This document shows positions 50,419-59,252 of a stretch of 64,000 nucleotides of DNA, piece after piece. The stretch spans positions 62,001 through 126,000 of the forward strand of contig JAVEYB010000002.1 in the NCBI GenBank assembly GCA_034003725.1, read 5' to 3'. The position numbers and the translations under genes are program-made. Positions within the stretch are counted from its first letter, which is position 1. Every line of letters starts with the position of its first letter. This DNA is from Candidatus Zixiibacteriota bacterium (lineage in GTDB: Bacteria > Zixibacteria > MSB-5A5 > GN15 > FEB-12). Under the pieces are notes generated by a model. The model was given only the letters and a program-made list of their open reading frames with translations. It did not search any database and had not been told where the DNA came from.

Positions 50419-52245
50419 ATGAACACGGCTATGGAGACAAGGGATAAATACAGGGCGCATTTCTCGGATGTACTGGCGCGCGCTTTTCGGGAAACCTACC
50501 CGGAAGCATACGCGGCCACCGGTCCCGAGCAGATGTTTTCGGAGGACTTCCTGTACGAGGCGCTGGAGAAGCCGCGGGATGCGTCGATGGGCCGTTTCGC
50601 CCTGCCGATATTCAAGTTTCTGAAAGTGCTACGGCAGAAGCCGGACGAGGTATCGTCGGTCGTGTCTGGGGCCGCCAACCGGCTGTTGGCAGAGGCCGGG
50701 GTGAAGGCGATTACGTGCGAGGGGGTCGGTGGATATATCAACGCCCGGATCGACCAGACGAGGCTGGCGGCGGAGACGATAGGTGACATTCTTTCTGCGG
50801 GGAGGTCGTACGGGGGCAGTTCGATCGGCGCGGGCAAAACGCAACTGGTGGAGTATTCCTCGCCGAATATCGCCAAGCCGTTCGGCATAGGGCACCTTCG
50901 GACGACGGTGATCGGGAACTCGCTTCGTCGCATTTACAGGAAGCAGGGTTACGAGGTCGTCGGGATCAACTATCCGGGGGACTGGGGTACCCAGTTCGGG
51001 AAGATGATCGTGGCGTACCGGAGGTGGGGCACCGCTGAGACGCTGGCAGGAGACTCGGTCAGAAACCTCCTTGACCTTTATGTGCGATTTCATGAGGAGG
51101 CGGGGGCGAATGAGTCGCTCAACGAGGATGCCCGCCAGGCATTCCGGGCGCTGGAGGAAGGCGACGCGGAAGCGGTGCGGCTCTGGGAGGAGTTCAAGAA
51201 GATCTCGTTTGCGGAGTTCAACAGAGTCTACAGCAGTCTGGGGATCGAGTTCGATCTCGTGATCGGGGAGTCGTTTTTCAACGACAAGATGGAAGGGGTG
51301 ATCGCACGACTCGAGCGGGCCGGGCTCACCAGAATGTCACAGGGGGCGTTGATCGTTGATTTGGAGCCGTACGGATTGCCGCCGGCACTGCTGAAGAAGG
51401 CCGACGGTGCGACGTTATATATGACGCGGGACCTGGCCGGGTTGATCTGGCGGTGGGAGAAGTATCACTTTCACGAATCGTTGTATGTCGTTGGGGCCGC
51501 GCAGGCTGATCATTTCAGGCAGGCATTAAAGGTGATCGCATTGCTGGAGGATGCCGAGGGTATGCCGTCGGAGGACCGCATGACCGGTCGGGTGCATCAT
51601 ATCGAGTTTGGGTGGGTCCGATTTGACGGGCGGTCGATGTCGACCCGGCGCGGCAACCTCGTCTTTCTCGATGATGTTATCGCCCAGGCGGTGTCGCTGG
51701 CTCGGGAGCGGATTCGGGAGAAGAACCCCGAACTGGCGGAGATTGACCGGACGGCGCAGATGATCGGTACGGGTGCAGTCATATTCGGGCAGCTGTCGGC
51801 CCGTCGGCAGCGCGATATCGATTTCAACTGGGATGAAGTGCTGAACTTTGAGGGGGAAACCGGGCCGTATCTCCAGTACACGCATGCGCGTTTGTGCTCG
51901 TTGCTGCGCAAGTACGGCAAGGAAGTACCGGATCAGATTGATTACAGCCTGCTCGGCAGTGACGAGGAGCAGCGGGTGATCGAACTGCTCGCCGATTTTC
52001 CGGCGGCCGTTGCGGATGCCGCCCGCACGTACGAGCCGTTTGTGATCACTACATACTTGTTGAAACTCGCCTCGTCGTACAATAAGGTATACCAGCGGCG
52101 GGACGAAAGCGGGCGTATCGTGCGGATTCTCGATGACGAGGATGGGCAGGGAACCACTGCCCGGGCGGCGCTGGTTACAGCGGTACAAACCGTGTTGAAG
52201 GAAGGACTTCACCTGCTTGGGTTGCAGGCTCCCGAGGAGATGTAG
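50419..52245 (+). CDS. argS: Arginyl-tRNA synthetase
   Basis: 608 residues from ATG 50419; the open frame reaches back to 50296 without a good site. The N-terminal Add-1 domain (about 1-120) is followed by the class I signature EYSSPNIAKPFGIGHLRTT, in which the HIGH motif is GIGH (first histidine replaced by glycine, as seen in some ArgRS), and GDWGTQFGKMI. The KMSKS-like MSTRRGN is typical of ArgRS, and the DALR anticodon-binding domain is at the end. It charges tRNA-Arg and is followed immediately by aroF. Confidence 0.92.
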   Translation: MNTAMETRDKYRAHFSDVLARAFRETYPEAYAATGPEQMFSEDFLYEALEKPRDASMGRFALPIFKFLKVLRQKPDEVSSVVSGAANRLLAEAGVKAITCEGVGGYINARIDQTRLAAETIGDILSAGRSYGGSSIGAGKTQLVEYSSPNIAKPFGIGHLRTTVIGNSLRRIYRKQGYEVVGINYPGDWGTQFGKMIVAYRRWGTAETLAGDSVRNLLDLYVRFHEEAGANESLNEDARQAFRALEEGDAEAVRLWEEFKKISFAEFNRVYSSLGIEFDLVIGESFFNDKMEGVIARLERAGLTRMSQGALIVDLEPYGLPPALLKKADGATLYMTRDLAGLIWRWEKYHFHESLYVVGAAQADHFRQALKVIALLEDAEGMPSEDRMTGRVHHIEFGWVRFDGRSMSTRRGNLVFLDDVIAQAVSLARERIREKNPELAEIDRTAQMIGTGAVIFGQLSARRQRDIDFNWDEVLNFEGETGPYLQYTHARLCSLLRKYGKEVPDQIDYSLLGSDEEQRVIELLADFPAAVADAARTYEPFVITTYLLKLASSYNKVYQRRDESGRIVRILDDEDGQGTTARAALVTAVQTVLKEGLHLLGLQAPEEM

Positions 52246-52248
52246 GCG

Positions 52249-53265
52249 ATGTTGGTGGTGATGGACAAAGCGGCGACGCCGGAGATGATACAGCGCGTGC
52301 GCGACGAGATAGACCGGATGGGGCTGTCGGCACAGACGCTCACCGATCCACACCGGCTGGCATTCGGCATAACGGGTTATAACGGTGACACGTCGATCGA
52401 GCGGCTTCGCGCGCTGGACGGGGTGAGCGAAGTCATTCGGTTTGGCGAGCAGTTTACGCTGGCGAGTCGTGCAACGAAGGCTGAAGATACAATAGTCGAG
52501 GTCGACGGCGTGTCGATCGGCGGGGACAAGTTCCCGGTGCTGGCCGGCCCGTGCTCGATAGAGAGCCGGGACCAGGCGATGACGATTGCGGAGATTGTCG
52601 CGAAGGAAGGGGTGCGGATATTCCGGGGGGGGGCGTTCAAGCCTCGCACGTCGCCGTACAGTTTCCAGGGTCTCGGAGAGAAGGGGCTGGAGATTCTTCG
52701 CGAAGTGCGCGAGCAGTTCAAGCTGCGGATCGTGACGGAGGCGATGGATACCGAGACGATCGAGCTGGTCGCGGCGACGGCCGACATCATCCAGATCGGA
52801 TCACGGAACATGCAGAACTACTCGTTATTGAGGAAGGCGGGGGCGCTTGGGAAGCCGGTTATGCTCAAGCGCGGAATGGCGGCGACTGTAAACGAGTTTT
52901 TGCTGGCGGCGGAGTACATACTCGCAGCCGGCAACCCGAATGTGATTTTGTGCGAGCGGGGCCTTCGGATAGTCGCAAACCGCACCGGCAACATGCTGGA
53001 TCTGTCGTCAATCGTGGATATCCGGCGCGCCAGCCACCTTCCGATTCTGGCGGACCCATCGCACGCCTCGGAACAGCGTTACAAAGTAGCGCCGTTGTCG
53101 CGGGCCGCCATGGCGGTGGGCGCGCACGGGCTGCTTATCGAGGTACATCATCAGCCGGAGCTGGCGTTGTCGGACGGCCCGCAGGCGCTGACGCCGGATG
53201 ACTTCCGTACGTTGATGGTGGAATTGCGCCGGATGTCGGTCGCCCTCAACAAAGAACTGCTATGA
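52249..53265 (+). CDS. aroF: 3-deoxy-7-phosphoheptulonate synthase (type I-beta)
   Basis: 338 residues. An N-terminal regulatory ferredoxin-like/ACT-type domain (about 1-70) precedes the TIM-barrel catalytic domain with the family motifs AGPCSIES, FRGGAFKPRTSPYSFQGLG, VTEAMDT, IGSRNMQNYSLL, VMLKRG and HLPILADPSH. It condenses phosphoenolpyruvate and erythrose-4-phosphate, the first step of the aromatic amino acid pathway. The N-terminal domain suggests feedback inhibition. Its stop overlaps aroA by four bases. Confidence 0.95.
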   Translation: MLVVMDKAATPEMIQRVRDEIDRMGLSAQTLTDPHRLAFGITGYNGDTSIERLRALDGVSEVIRFGEQFTLASRATKAEDTIVEVDGVSIGGDKFPVLAGPCSIESRDQAMTIAEIVAKEGVRIFRGGAFKPRTSPYSFQGLGEKGLEILREVREQFKLRIVTEAMDTETIELVAATADIIQIGSRNMQNYSLLRKAGALGKPVMLKRGMAATVNEFLLAAEYILAAGNPNVILCERGLRIVANRTGNMLDLSSIVDIRRASHLPILADPSHASEQRYKVAPLSRAAMAVGAHGLLIEVHHQPELALSDGPQALTPDDFRTLMVELRRMSVALNKELL

Positions 53266-54605
53266 TGAGGCGATTGAATCCAGCGAAGAAGATCGGCGGC
53301 GAATTGCGCGTCCCGGGCGACAAGTCGATCGCACAGCGAGCCGCGTTGGTTTCGATTCTCAGTTCCGGTCCCATAACGGCGAAGAATTTCCCCGACGGTC
53401 TCGATAGTCGCACGGCGCTCTCCGTGGCGAAGCAGTTTGGTGTGGAGGTTGTCGAGCGGGACGGGGCTGTCGTACTGACGCCTCCCGCACGGACTTCGAT
53501 TTTGCCGGAAGCGATCGTGGATTGCGGCAATTCGGGGACGACGGCACGGCTGGTGGCAGGCATCGCAGCGGGGAGAGAGATCAGCGTCATCATCGCGGGA
53601 GACGAGTCTCTGTCCCGACGACCGATGAAGCGCGTTGTCGATCCGCTCCGCGCCATGGGCGCCGAGGTGATCGACAGCGAAGGGCATTTGCCGATGACCG
53701 TCCGTGGGCGGAAGCTTCTGCCGTTTGAGTACACGCTGCCGGTACCATCGGCGCAGGTCAAGTCATCGGTTCTGCTTGCGGGTTTGTCGGCGGGATGCTC
53801 GGTGACGATCCGAGAGATGATTCCAAGCCGCGACCACACGGAGTTGATGTTGCAGCATTTGCAGGCCGGTATACAGGTGAGGGAGATCAAGCCGATCGTG
53901 CAGGATGATCCCACGGATCCCCGGAAGCGGGTGCGAGTCATGCCGGCCGACCACAAGCGCGAGATTATCCTGCCGTCGAGCGCCCGGATCGACGGGGGGG
54001 AGATCGATATTCCAGGGGATTTTTCGACGGCCGCGTTCTTTTTCACGTTAGCGGCGATTTCGGGGGGCACGGTGACGGTACACGGGGTGGGGCTGAATCC
54101 CAGCAGGACAGCATTTCTGGACCACCTCAAGCATGTCGGCTGTGGCGTCAGCGTGAGCGATCGCACGGTCGTTTCCGGTGAGCCACGTGGCGCGGTTACG
54201 GTGACCGGCGGAACCCTCAAACCCCGGCGTGTGGCCGGGGATACGGTGGTCGGTCTGATTGACGAGATACCGTTGGTCGCGTTGATCGGCGCCCACGCCG
54301 AAGGGACGACAATCATTCGCGATGCGGCCGAGCTTCGGGTGAAGGAAACCGATCGGTTGCAGGCTATGGCGGACAACCTCGGGTTGATGGGCGTTTCGTG
54401 CGGTCTTCTCGATGACGGTCTGGCGATAGAAGGCAGGACCGAGCTCGGCGGCGCCGATTTTGGCACGTATGGCGATCACCGAATCGCGATGGCGTTCGCG
54501 ATTGCATCGACGGTGGCGGTAGGACCATCAACACTTGACGACGACTCGTGTGTCGCCGTATCGTGCCCGTCGTTTTTTGAGCTGCTTGGGACCGTGACGT
54601 CATGA
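53262..54605 (+). CDS. aroA: 5-enolpyruvylshikimate-3-phosphate synthase
   Basis: 447 residues. The phosphoenolpyruvate-transfer fold is marked by GDKSIAQRAALVSIL, the conserved NSGTTARLVAGI, the RPMKRVVDPLRAMGAEV region, AQVKSSVLLAGL, RVKETDRLQAMADNL and YGDHRIAMAFAIA. The GDKS and NSGTT segments hold the catalytic Lys and shikimate-3-phosphate contacts. It forms EPSP. The ATGA overlap with aroF indicates translational coupling. Confidence 0.96.
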   Translation: MMRRLNPAKKIGGELRVPGDKSIAQRAALVSILSSGPITAKNFPDGLDSRTALSVAKQFGVEVVERDGAVVLTPPARTSILPEAIVDCGNSGTTARLVAGIAAGREISVIIAGDESLSRRPMKRVVDPLRAMGAEVIDSEGHLPMTVRGRKLLPFEYTLPVPSAQVKSSVLLAGLSAGCSVTIREMIPSRDHTELMLQHLQAGIQVREIKPIVQDDPTDPRKRVRVMPADHKREIILPSSARIDGGEIDIPGDFSTAAFFFTLAAISGGTVTVHGVGLNPSRTAFLDHLKHVGCGVSVSDRTVVSGEPRGAVTVTGGTLKPRRVAGDTVVGLIDEIPLVALIGAHAEGTTIIRDAAELRVKETDRLQAMADNLGLMGVSCGLLDDGLAIEGRTELGGADFGTYGDHRIAMAFAIASTVAVGPSTLDDDSCVAVSCPSFFELLGTVTS

Positions 54606-55441
54606 CTGCGCCGATTCGCCTTGCTTTGGTCGGCCGCACAATTTCTTACTCCAAGTCTCCGGACATCTTCCGCGCCGTTTTCGATGCCTGCGGCGTTGGG
54701 GGGAGTTTTGAACTCGTGGATGTCGAGGAGTCTGAGCTGGAGTCGTCGATTCGTTCGCTGCGACAGGGGGGATATGCGGGCTTTTCGGTTACGATTCCGT
54801 ACAAGGAGTGTGTGGCGCCACTGCTGGACGAGTGCAGCCGTACGGTTCAGATCGTGGGAGCGGTCAATTGTGTTGCAATAGACTCATCGGGCAGGCTGAC
54901 CGGGCACAATACGGATTGCTACGGGTTTGGGCTGGCTTTGCTCGGGGTGCGGGACAGGATTGAAGGCGGACACGCGGCCATTATGGGGTATGGAGGGTCC
55001 GCTCGCGCGGTGGCGTTCAGTCTGGTAACGACGTTTGGGACAAATCAGATTACTGTCGTGGGCCGCGACGAATCAGGCATGGCGGATTTTGCGCGATGGC
55101 TGCAGAAGACTGCCCCGGGCGTGACGGTGGGAACGGCGGCTTTGGACTCGTTCAAAGGGTCGGCAGCGGGTGATGTATCGATTCTGGTCAACTGCACGCC
55201 GATGGGCGGGTTCAACTCACCGGATCAGATTCCGGTCGGCGCTACGTTTGACTGGCGGCAGGTGGGGGTGTATTATGATCTCAACTACAATCACGACAAC
55301 CGGGCGCTTGCGGCGGCCCGCGACGCGAATGTGATCGCGATCGACGGCACGATGATGCTTGTCGGCCAGGCGGTCCGGGCGTTCGAGATATGGACGGGGC
55401 TGGCGGTATCGGCCGAAACGATCCATGCGCGGGTGTTCTGA
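54602..55441 (+). CDS. aroE: Shikimate dehydrogenase
   Basis: 279 residues. YSKSPDIFRAVFDACGV, FSVTIPYKECVAPLLD and AVNCVAIDSSGRLTGHNTDCYG form the substrate domain; IMGYGGSARAVAFSLVTTFG is the NADP-binding Rossmann motif, and DLNYNHDNRALAAARD with QAVRAFEIWTG closes the chain. It reduces 3-dehydroshikimate to shikimate. The ATGA overlap with aroA again indicates coupling. Confidence 0.95.
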   Translation: MTAPIRLALVGRTISYSKSPDIFRAVFDACGVGGSFELVDVEESELESSIRSLRQGGYAGFSVTIPYKECVAPLLDECSRTVQIVGAVNCVAIDSSGRLTGHNTDCYGFGLALLGVRDRIEGGHAAIMGYGGSARAVAFSLVTTFGTNQITVVGRDESGMADFARWLQKTAPGVTVGTAALDSFKGSAAGDVSILVNCTPMGGFNSPDQIPVGATFDWRQVGVYYDLNYNHDNRALAAARDANVIAIDGTMMLVGQAVRAFEIWTGLAVSAETIHARVF

Positions 55442-55474
55442 TTCTCGTGGTCCTTTCGGGAAGTTGGTCAGAGA

Positions 55475-56038
55475 ATGTCGATGCGGGTGACAATCACGCT
55501 GGTGGGGTTTTCGGGTTGCGGAAAGAGCACGCTTGGCGCGCTGCTCGCACGGAAGAAGCGGGCGCCGTTTTTCGATACCGACGTGCTGGTTGCACAGCGG
55601 GCCGGAAGGGCGATTCCGGAGATACTTCGGCAGGGTCGCGAGCGCAGGTTTCGTCAGCTCGAGTGGGAAGTAATCAGGAATTTATACCGCACGACGGTGT
55701 CGCCCAAAGTAGTGGCGCTTGGCGGGGGGGCGTTTGTCGAGGAGAGGAATCGACGGGTGGTGTGTGAGGCCGGACCGGTTGTGTATTTGAGTTGTTCGGT
55801 TCGGGAGTTGTATCGCCGTTTGCGACATGCGACCGACCGCCCGCTCCTTGCAAGCGTCGCGGATGGACGCGGTGCAAAAAGCGAGCTACTTTCTCGGATC
55901 AGCGGAATGCTGGCGGCGCGGCGGGCTGCATACGAACGGGCAGATTACCGTTTGTCGGTGACGGCCCGGTCGGTGCGGGAGAGTCTGGAAGAATTGATGC
56001 GGATAGTGGAGGAAATACATGCCAACTGTGCGCGTTGA
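55475..56038 (+). CDS. aroK: Shikimate kinase
   Basis: 187 residues. The Walker A motif GFSGCGKSTLG, the Asp-containing FFDTDVLVAQRAG, IPEILRQGRERRFRQLEWEV, GGGAFVEE and DRPLLAS are all in the expected positions for a P-loop shikimate kinase. It phosphorylates shikimate at the 3-hydroxyl. The next gene, aroB, begins before this one ends (20-base overlap). Confidence 0.94.
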   Translation: MSMRVTITLVGFSGCGKSTLGALLARKKRAPFFDTDVLVAQRAGRAIPEILRQGRERRFRQLEWEVIRNLYRTTVSPKVVALGGGAFVEERNRRVVCEAGPVVYLSCSVRELYRRLRHATDRPLLASVADGRGAKSELLSRISGMLAARRAAYERADYRLSVTARSVRESLEELMRIVEEIHANCAR

Positions 56039-57194
56039 TCTCGGCACGCGTGCGTACCCGGTGGTGATTGGACCGGGCGTAACGGGACGGCTTGAGTCAC
56101 TGCTCGAGAAACAGGCAGGGGGAGTGGGCCGAGTGTTCGTGTTCTTCGACGCGCAGGTGTATGCTCTTCACGGCGGGGAAGTGATGCGGTGTCTTGGTCC
56201 GTTTGCGCGGAAGGCGTCGGTTATGGCCCTGCCCGGAGGCGAACGGACGAAAACGGTGCGCACGGTGGGTCGGGTGCATGATTATCTTCTGGCCGAGCAG
56301 GTATCGCGGAACGACTTCATTCTGGCGTGCGGGGGCGGGGTGTTGTCCGACGTGGTTGGATACGCGGCCTCGACGGTTTTACGGGGGGTCCGCTGGGGCG
56401 TGATCTCCACGACGTTGCTCGGGATGGTCGATGCGGCGATCGGCGGCAAGACCGGTGTCAATCATCCTCGGGGCAAAAATCTGGTGGGAGCCTTCTGGCA
56501 GCCGTCGTTTGTCGTGTGTGATACGTTTCACCTGCACACACTTCCGGCACGCGAGCGCGTGGCGGGTATGGGGGAAATAGTCAAGTATGCGGGATTGACG
56601 GGGGGGACGATGTTGACGCGTCTGGAGCAGCGCGAACCAGGGGAGTGGCTGGAGATCCCTCGGGCATTAACGGGGGTGATCGAACAGTCGGTACGCTGCA
56701 AGGCGACTGTCGTCGGGGCGGACGAGACGGAGCAGGGCCGCCGCATGTTGCTCAATCTGGGGCATACGTTTGCGCATGGAATAGAGCGGGCGGCGGGTTA
56801 CGGGCGGCTTCTTCACGGCGAGGCGGTGCTCGTGGGCCTTTTGGCGGCGTGTGAGTTGTCGGTTCGGGCAGGCGTATCATCGGAACGGAAGCTGAGTCGA
56901 TACTGCTCAATTCTCGAGCAGTATATCCGACGTATACCGTACAGGCGGCTCGAGGCGGAGGCCGTGTGGGAGGGTATGACATGGGACAAGAAGCGGCGAG
57001 GCGGGCGACTTCGTTTTGTGTTGCTTTCGGCCCCGGGTCGGCCGTTATTTGCCGATGCCGTCAACTCCGCCGAGGCGCGCCGCGCGCTGCAAGCAGCGAT
57101 ACGATACTACGATCACACAGGAGGATCTCATGCCGCGAGTACTCGTGGTGAACGGACCGAATCTCAATATGGTCGGAACACGCGAACCCGATAA
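56019..57194 (+). CDS. aroB: 3-dehydroquinate synthase
   Basis: 391 residues. LPGGERTKT, CGGGVLSDVVGYAAST, VLRGVRWGVISTTLLGMVDA, GGKTGVNHPRGKNLVGAF and LNLGHTFAHGIERAAG match the NAD+- and Zn2+-dependent 3-dehydroquinate synthase family; GHTFAHG carries the zinc-binding histidines. The C-terminus runs 65 bases into aroQ in another frame. It converts DAHP to 3-dehydroquinate. Confidence 0.95.
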   Translation: MPTVRVDLGTRAYPVVIGPGVTGRLESLLEKQAGGVGRVFVFFDAQVYALHGGEVMRCLGPFARKASVMALPGGERTKTVRTVGRVHDYLLAEQVSRNDFILACGGGVLSDVVGYAASTVLRGVRWGVISTTLLGMVDAAIGGKTGVNHPRGKNLVGAFWQPSFVVCDTFHLHTLPARERVAGMGEIVKYAGLTGGTMLTRLEQREPGEWLEIPRALTGVIEQSVRCKATVVGADETEQGRRMLLNLGHTFAHGIERAAGYGRLLHGEAVLVGLLAACELSVRAGVSSERKLSRYCSILEQYIRRIPYRRLEAEAVWEGMTWDKKRRGGRLRFVLLSAPGRPLFADAVNSAEARRALQAAIRYYDHTGGSHAASTRGERTESQYGRNTRTR

Positions 57195-57573
57195 GTACGG
57201 CACGACGGCTGTCGAGGAATTAAACAAGCGGCTGTCGTCGCTTGCCGACGACCTCAAAGTCGAGTTGCGGTTCTTTCAGTCGAACCATGAGGGAGCGCTG
57301 ATCGATTTCATACAGGCCGAGGGGCCGGGCGCGTCGGGCATGATTTTGAATGCGGGAGCACTCAGTCATTACAGTTATGCCCTTCGGGACGCGATCAGCG
57401 CCGTGGGCGTGCCAACGGCGGAAGTTCACATGACAAATGTCGCGTCGCGCGAGGAGTTTCGGCATCGTTCGGTACTGACACCGGTGTGTGTGGGACAGAT
57501 TTCGGGTTTCGGCTATTATGGATATGCCATGGCACTCTCCTATTTCGCCGATCTTCCGGGGGGTGAATCATAA
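57130..57573 (+). CDS. aroQ: 3-dehydroquinate dehydratase, type II
   Basis: 147 residues from ATG 57130, preceded by AGGAGG at good spacing. It has the type II signature NGPNLNMVGTREPDKYG with the catalytic tyrosine, NAGALSHYSYAL, and AEVHMTNVASREEFRH with the catalytic histidine. It dehydrates 3-dehydroquinate to 3-dehydroshikimate as a dodecamer. Its last base is the first base of the next gene's ATG. Confidence 0.95.
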   Translation: MPRVLVVNGPNLNMVGTREPDKYGTTAVEELNKRLSSLADDLKVELRFFQSNHEGALIDFIQAEGPGASGMILNAGALSHYSYALRDAISAVGVPTAEVHMTNVASREEFRHRSVLTPVCVGQISGFGYYGYAMALSYFADLPGGES

Positions 57574-59153
57574 TGAATCGTTTGATGATGATCCGGGGAG
57601 TCGCGGCGATAGTGTTCTGTATCGCCTTCGGTACCAGCATGACCGCCGTGGCGCAGGAAACGGAGCTTCTTGGGACTCTCGAAGGAAAGCTGAAGTGGCT
57701 CGAGTACCGGCTGACGATGGAGCGGTGGGACCGGGCGGTGGGCGGGAGCGCCGATTCGCTGGGGTTTTTCGAGGAGTTGTTCGGTTACACGCTCGCCGAT
57801 GCGGCGATCCGGCCGATGATTCAGAAGATCGAAAGCGGGACGTACGACGAGGAGGCTCGACGGAAAGCCCGCATTATCGAAGATTTGTCGATGCGCTATG
57901 TGGTCGACGGCCATCAGCCGGTTTCCGGACTGCTGGACTCGCTGCGCACGATGACGGGGACGCAGACAGGTTATCTGTTCGAGGGTGAAGACTACGCCAA
58001 GACGGAACTCGAGGCGGTGGTGGCGGCCGATCCGGACCGTTCACGCCGGGAACAGGCGTGGCGGCTTCTTCGGTCGGGGCAGGACCTGGCTGACCCGATG
58101 GCGAGGCTGTTCCGGCTGCGGAATCAGCAGGCCCGTCGAGAAGGATTCAACAGCTTTTTCAGCATGATCATGAGTTCGCGCGCGTATTCGCTCGATGAAT
58201 ATCGGTCGTTGCTGCAGAGGGTGGATTCCGGTACGCGTGAGGCTTACCAGTCGCTGCTGACCAGACTGAAGACGCGGCTCAGGGTTGATGTCGTCGAGCC
58301 GTGGGATTTGGAGTATGCCTATCGTGACGTGCTGGCGGGGATCGATATTCGGCTGATTTCGGATACGATAGTTCCGCTGGCGAAGGCGACGTTCGATTCT
58401 ATCGGGGTCGATGCGGATGAGTTGCCGATCTATTACGCTTTCAGAGATACGACTCTCGCGCCGGTCGAGTTCGATTACTACCCGGTGAGGCCGCCGCATG
58501 ACCTTCGGATAGCCGGATCGATAACGGGGGGGCACAGTAATCTGAAGATGCTGCTCGCGTCACTCGGTCAGGCGATGTACGGTTGTCACATTCACCAGGA
58601 GCAGGCGCTGTTCAGCAGGCCGCTGCAGGGGGCGTTCGGGCAGTCAATCGGGGCTTTCTTTCGCATGATCGCAGACGATCCACGGTGGCTGTCTGAGTTT
58701 GCGGCTCTTCCGGAGCAGGTGACCGCGGATTTCGTTTCGGCCCGCCGCGATCTTGCACTCATTGAGTTACGATTTCTTCTGCTCTGGCAGTATTTTGAGA
58801 TGGAGGCGTACGGCGACGGATCACGCGACTTGAACAAGCTTTTCTGGGAGCTCTACGAGAAGCACCTGCTCATGCCCCGGCACGAAGAGATTGCACCGTG
58901 GGCGGCGGAGACTGATTTCGCGCTGTGGCCGGGGAGGCATCGGGATCGTCTGGTGGGCCGTCTGATCGCAGCCCAGACCTGGAACTATATCGAGAGAGTC
59001 AACGGCAGCGTAATCGACAACCGTGACACGCGGTCGTTTTTGATACAGAATTACTTCCGGTTCGGGCGCCTTTATGCGTGGCCGGAACTGGTGAAGCGAG
59101 GGACGGGCGAGGCGCTCAATCCCGCCTATTACATCGCGTACCTCGGATTGTAG
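57573..59153 (+). CDS. Secreted M2-like gluzincin homologue without zinc ligands
   Basis: 526 residues with a signal peptide (about 1-27, AAIVFCIAFGTSMTAVAQ). The long helical chain and the stretch GGHSNLKMLLASLGQAMYG resemble the M2/M3 peptidases, whose HELGH zinc motif would occupy residues 329-333; here it is ASLGQ. The third ligand (glutamate in ACE, 28 residues on) is Gln357 in AFGQSIG. All three zinc ligands and the catalytic glutamate are therefore replaced, and a peptidase activity is not expected. It may be a binding or scaffold protein. It starts on the last base of aroQ (TAATG), so it is cotranslated with the aro block. Confidence 0.72.
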   Translation: MNRLMMIRGVAAIVFCIAFGTSMTAVAQETELLGTLEGKLKWLEYRLTMERWDRAVGGSADSLGFFEELFGYTLADAAIRPMIQKIESGTYDEEARRKARIIEDLSMRYVVDGHQPVSGLLDSLRTMTGTQTGYLFEGEDYAKTELEAVVAADPDRSRREQAWRLLRSGQDLADPMARLFRLRNQQARREGFNSFFSMIMSSRAYSLDEYRSLLQRVDSGTREAYQSLLTRLKTRLRVDVVEPWDLEYAYRDVLAGIDIRLISDTIVPLAKATFDSIGVDADELPIYYAFRDTTLAPVEFDYYPVRPPHDLRIAGSITGGHSNLKMLLASLGQAMYGCHIHQEQALFSRPLQGAFGQSIGAFFRMIADDPRWLSEFAALPEQVTADFVSARRDLALIELRFLLLWQYFEMEAYGDGSRDLNKLFWELYEKHLLMPRHEEIAPWAAETDFALWPGRHRDRLVGRLIAAQTWNYIERVNGSVIDNRDTRSFLIQNYFRFGRLYAWPELVKRGTGEALNPAYYIAYLGL

Positions 59154-59252
59154 CCGGCATTGCGGAAATTGGCGCCGCTCGGCGTTAAAATCACTTGAAA
59201 CGTGCATGCCGGCGGCGTACCATGCCGTCCACTGGAATGTCGGTGGGTTGGT

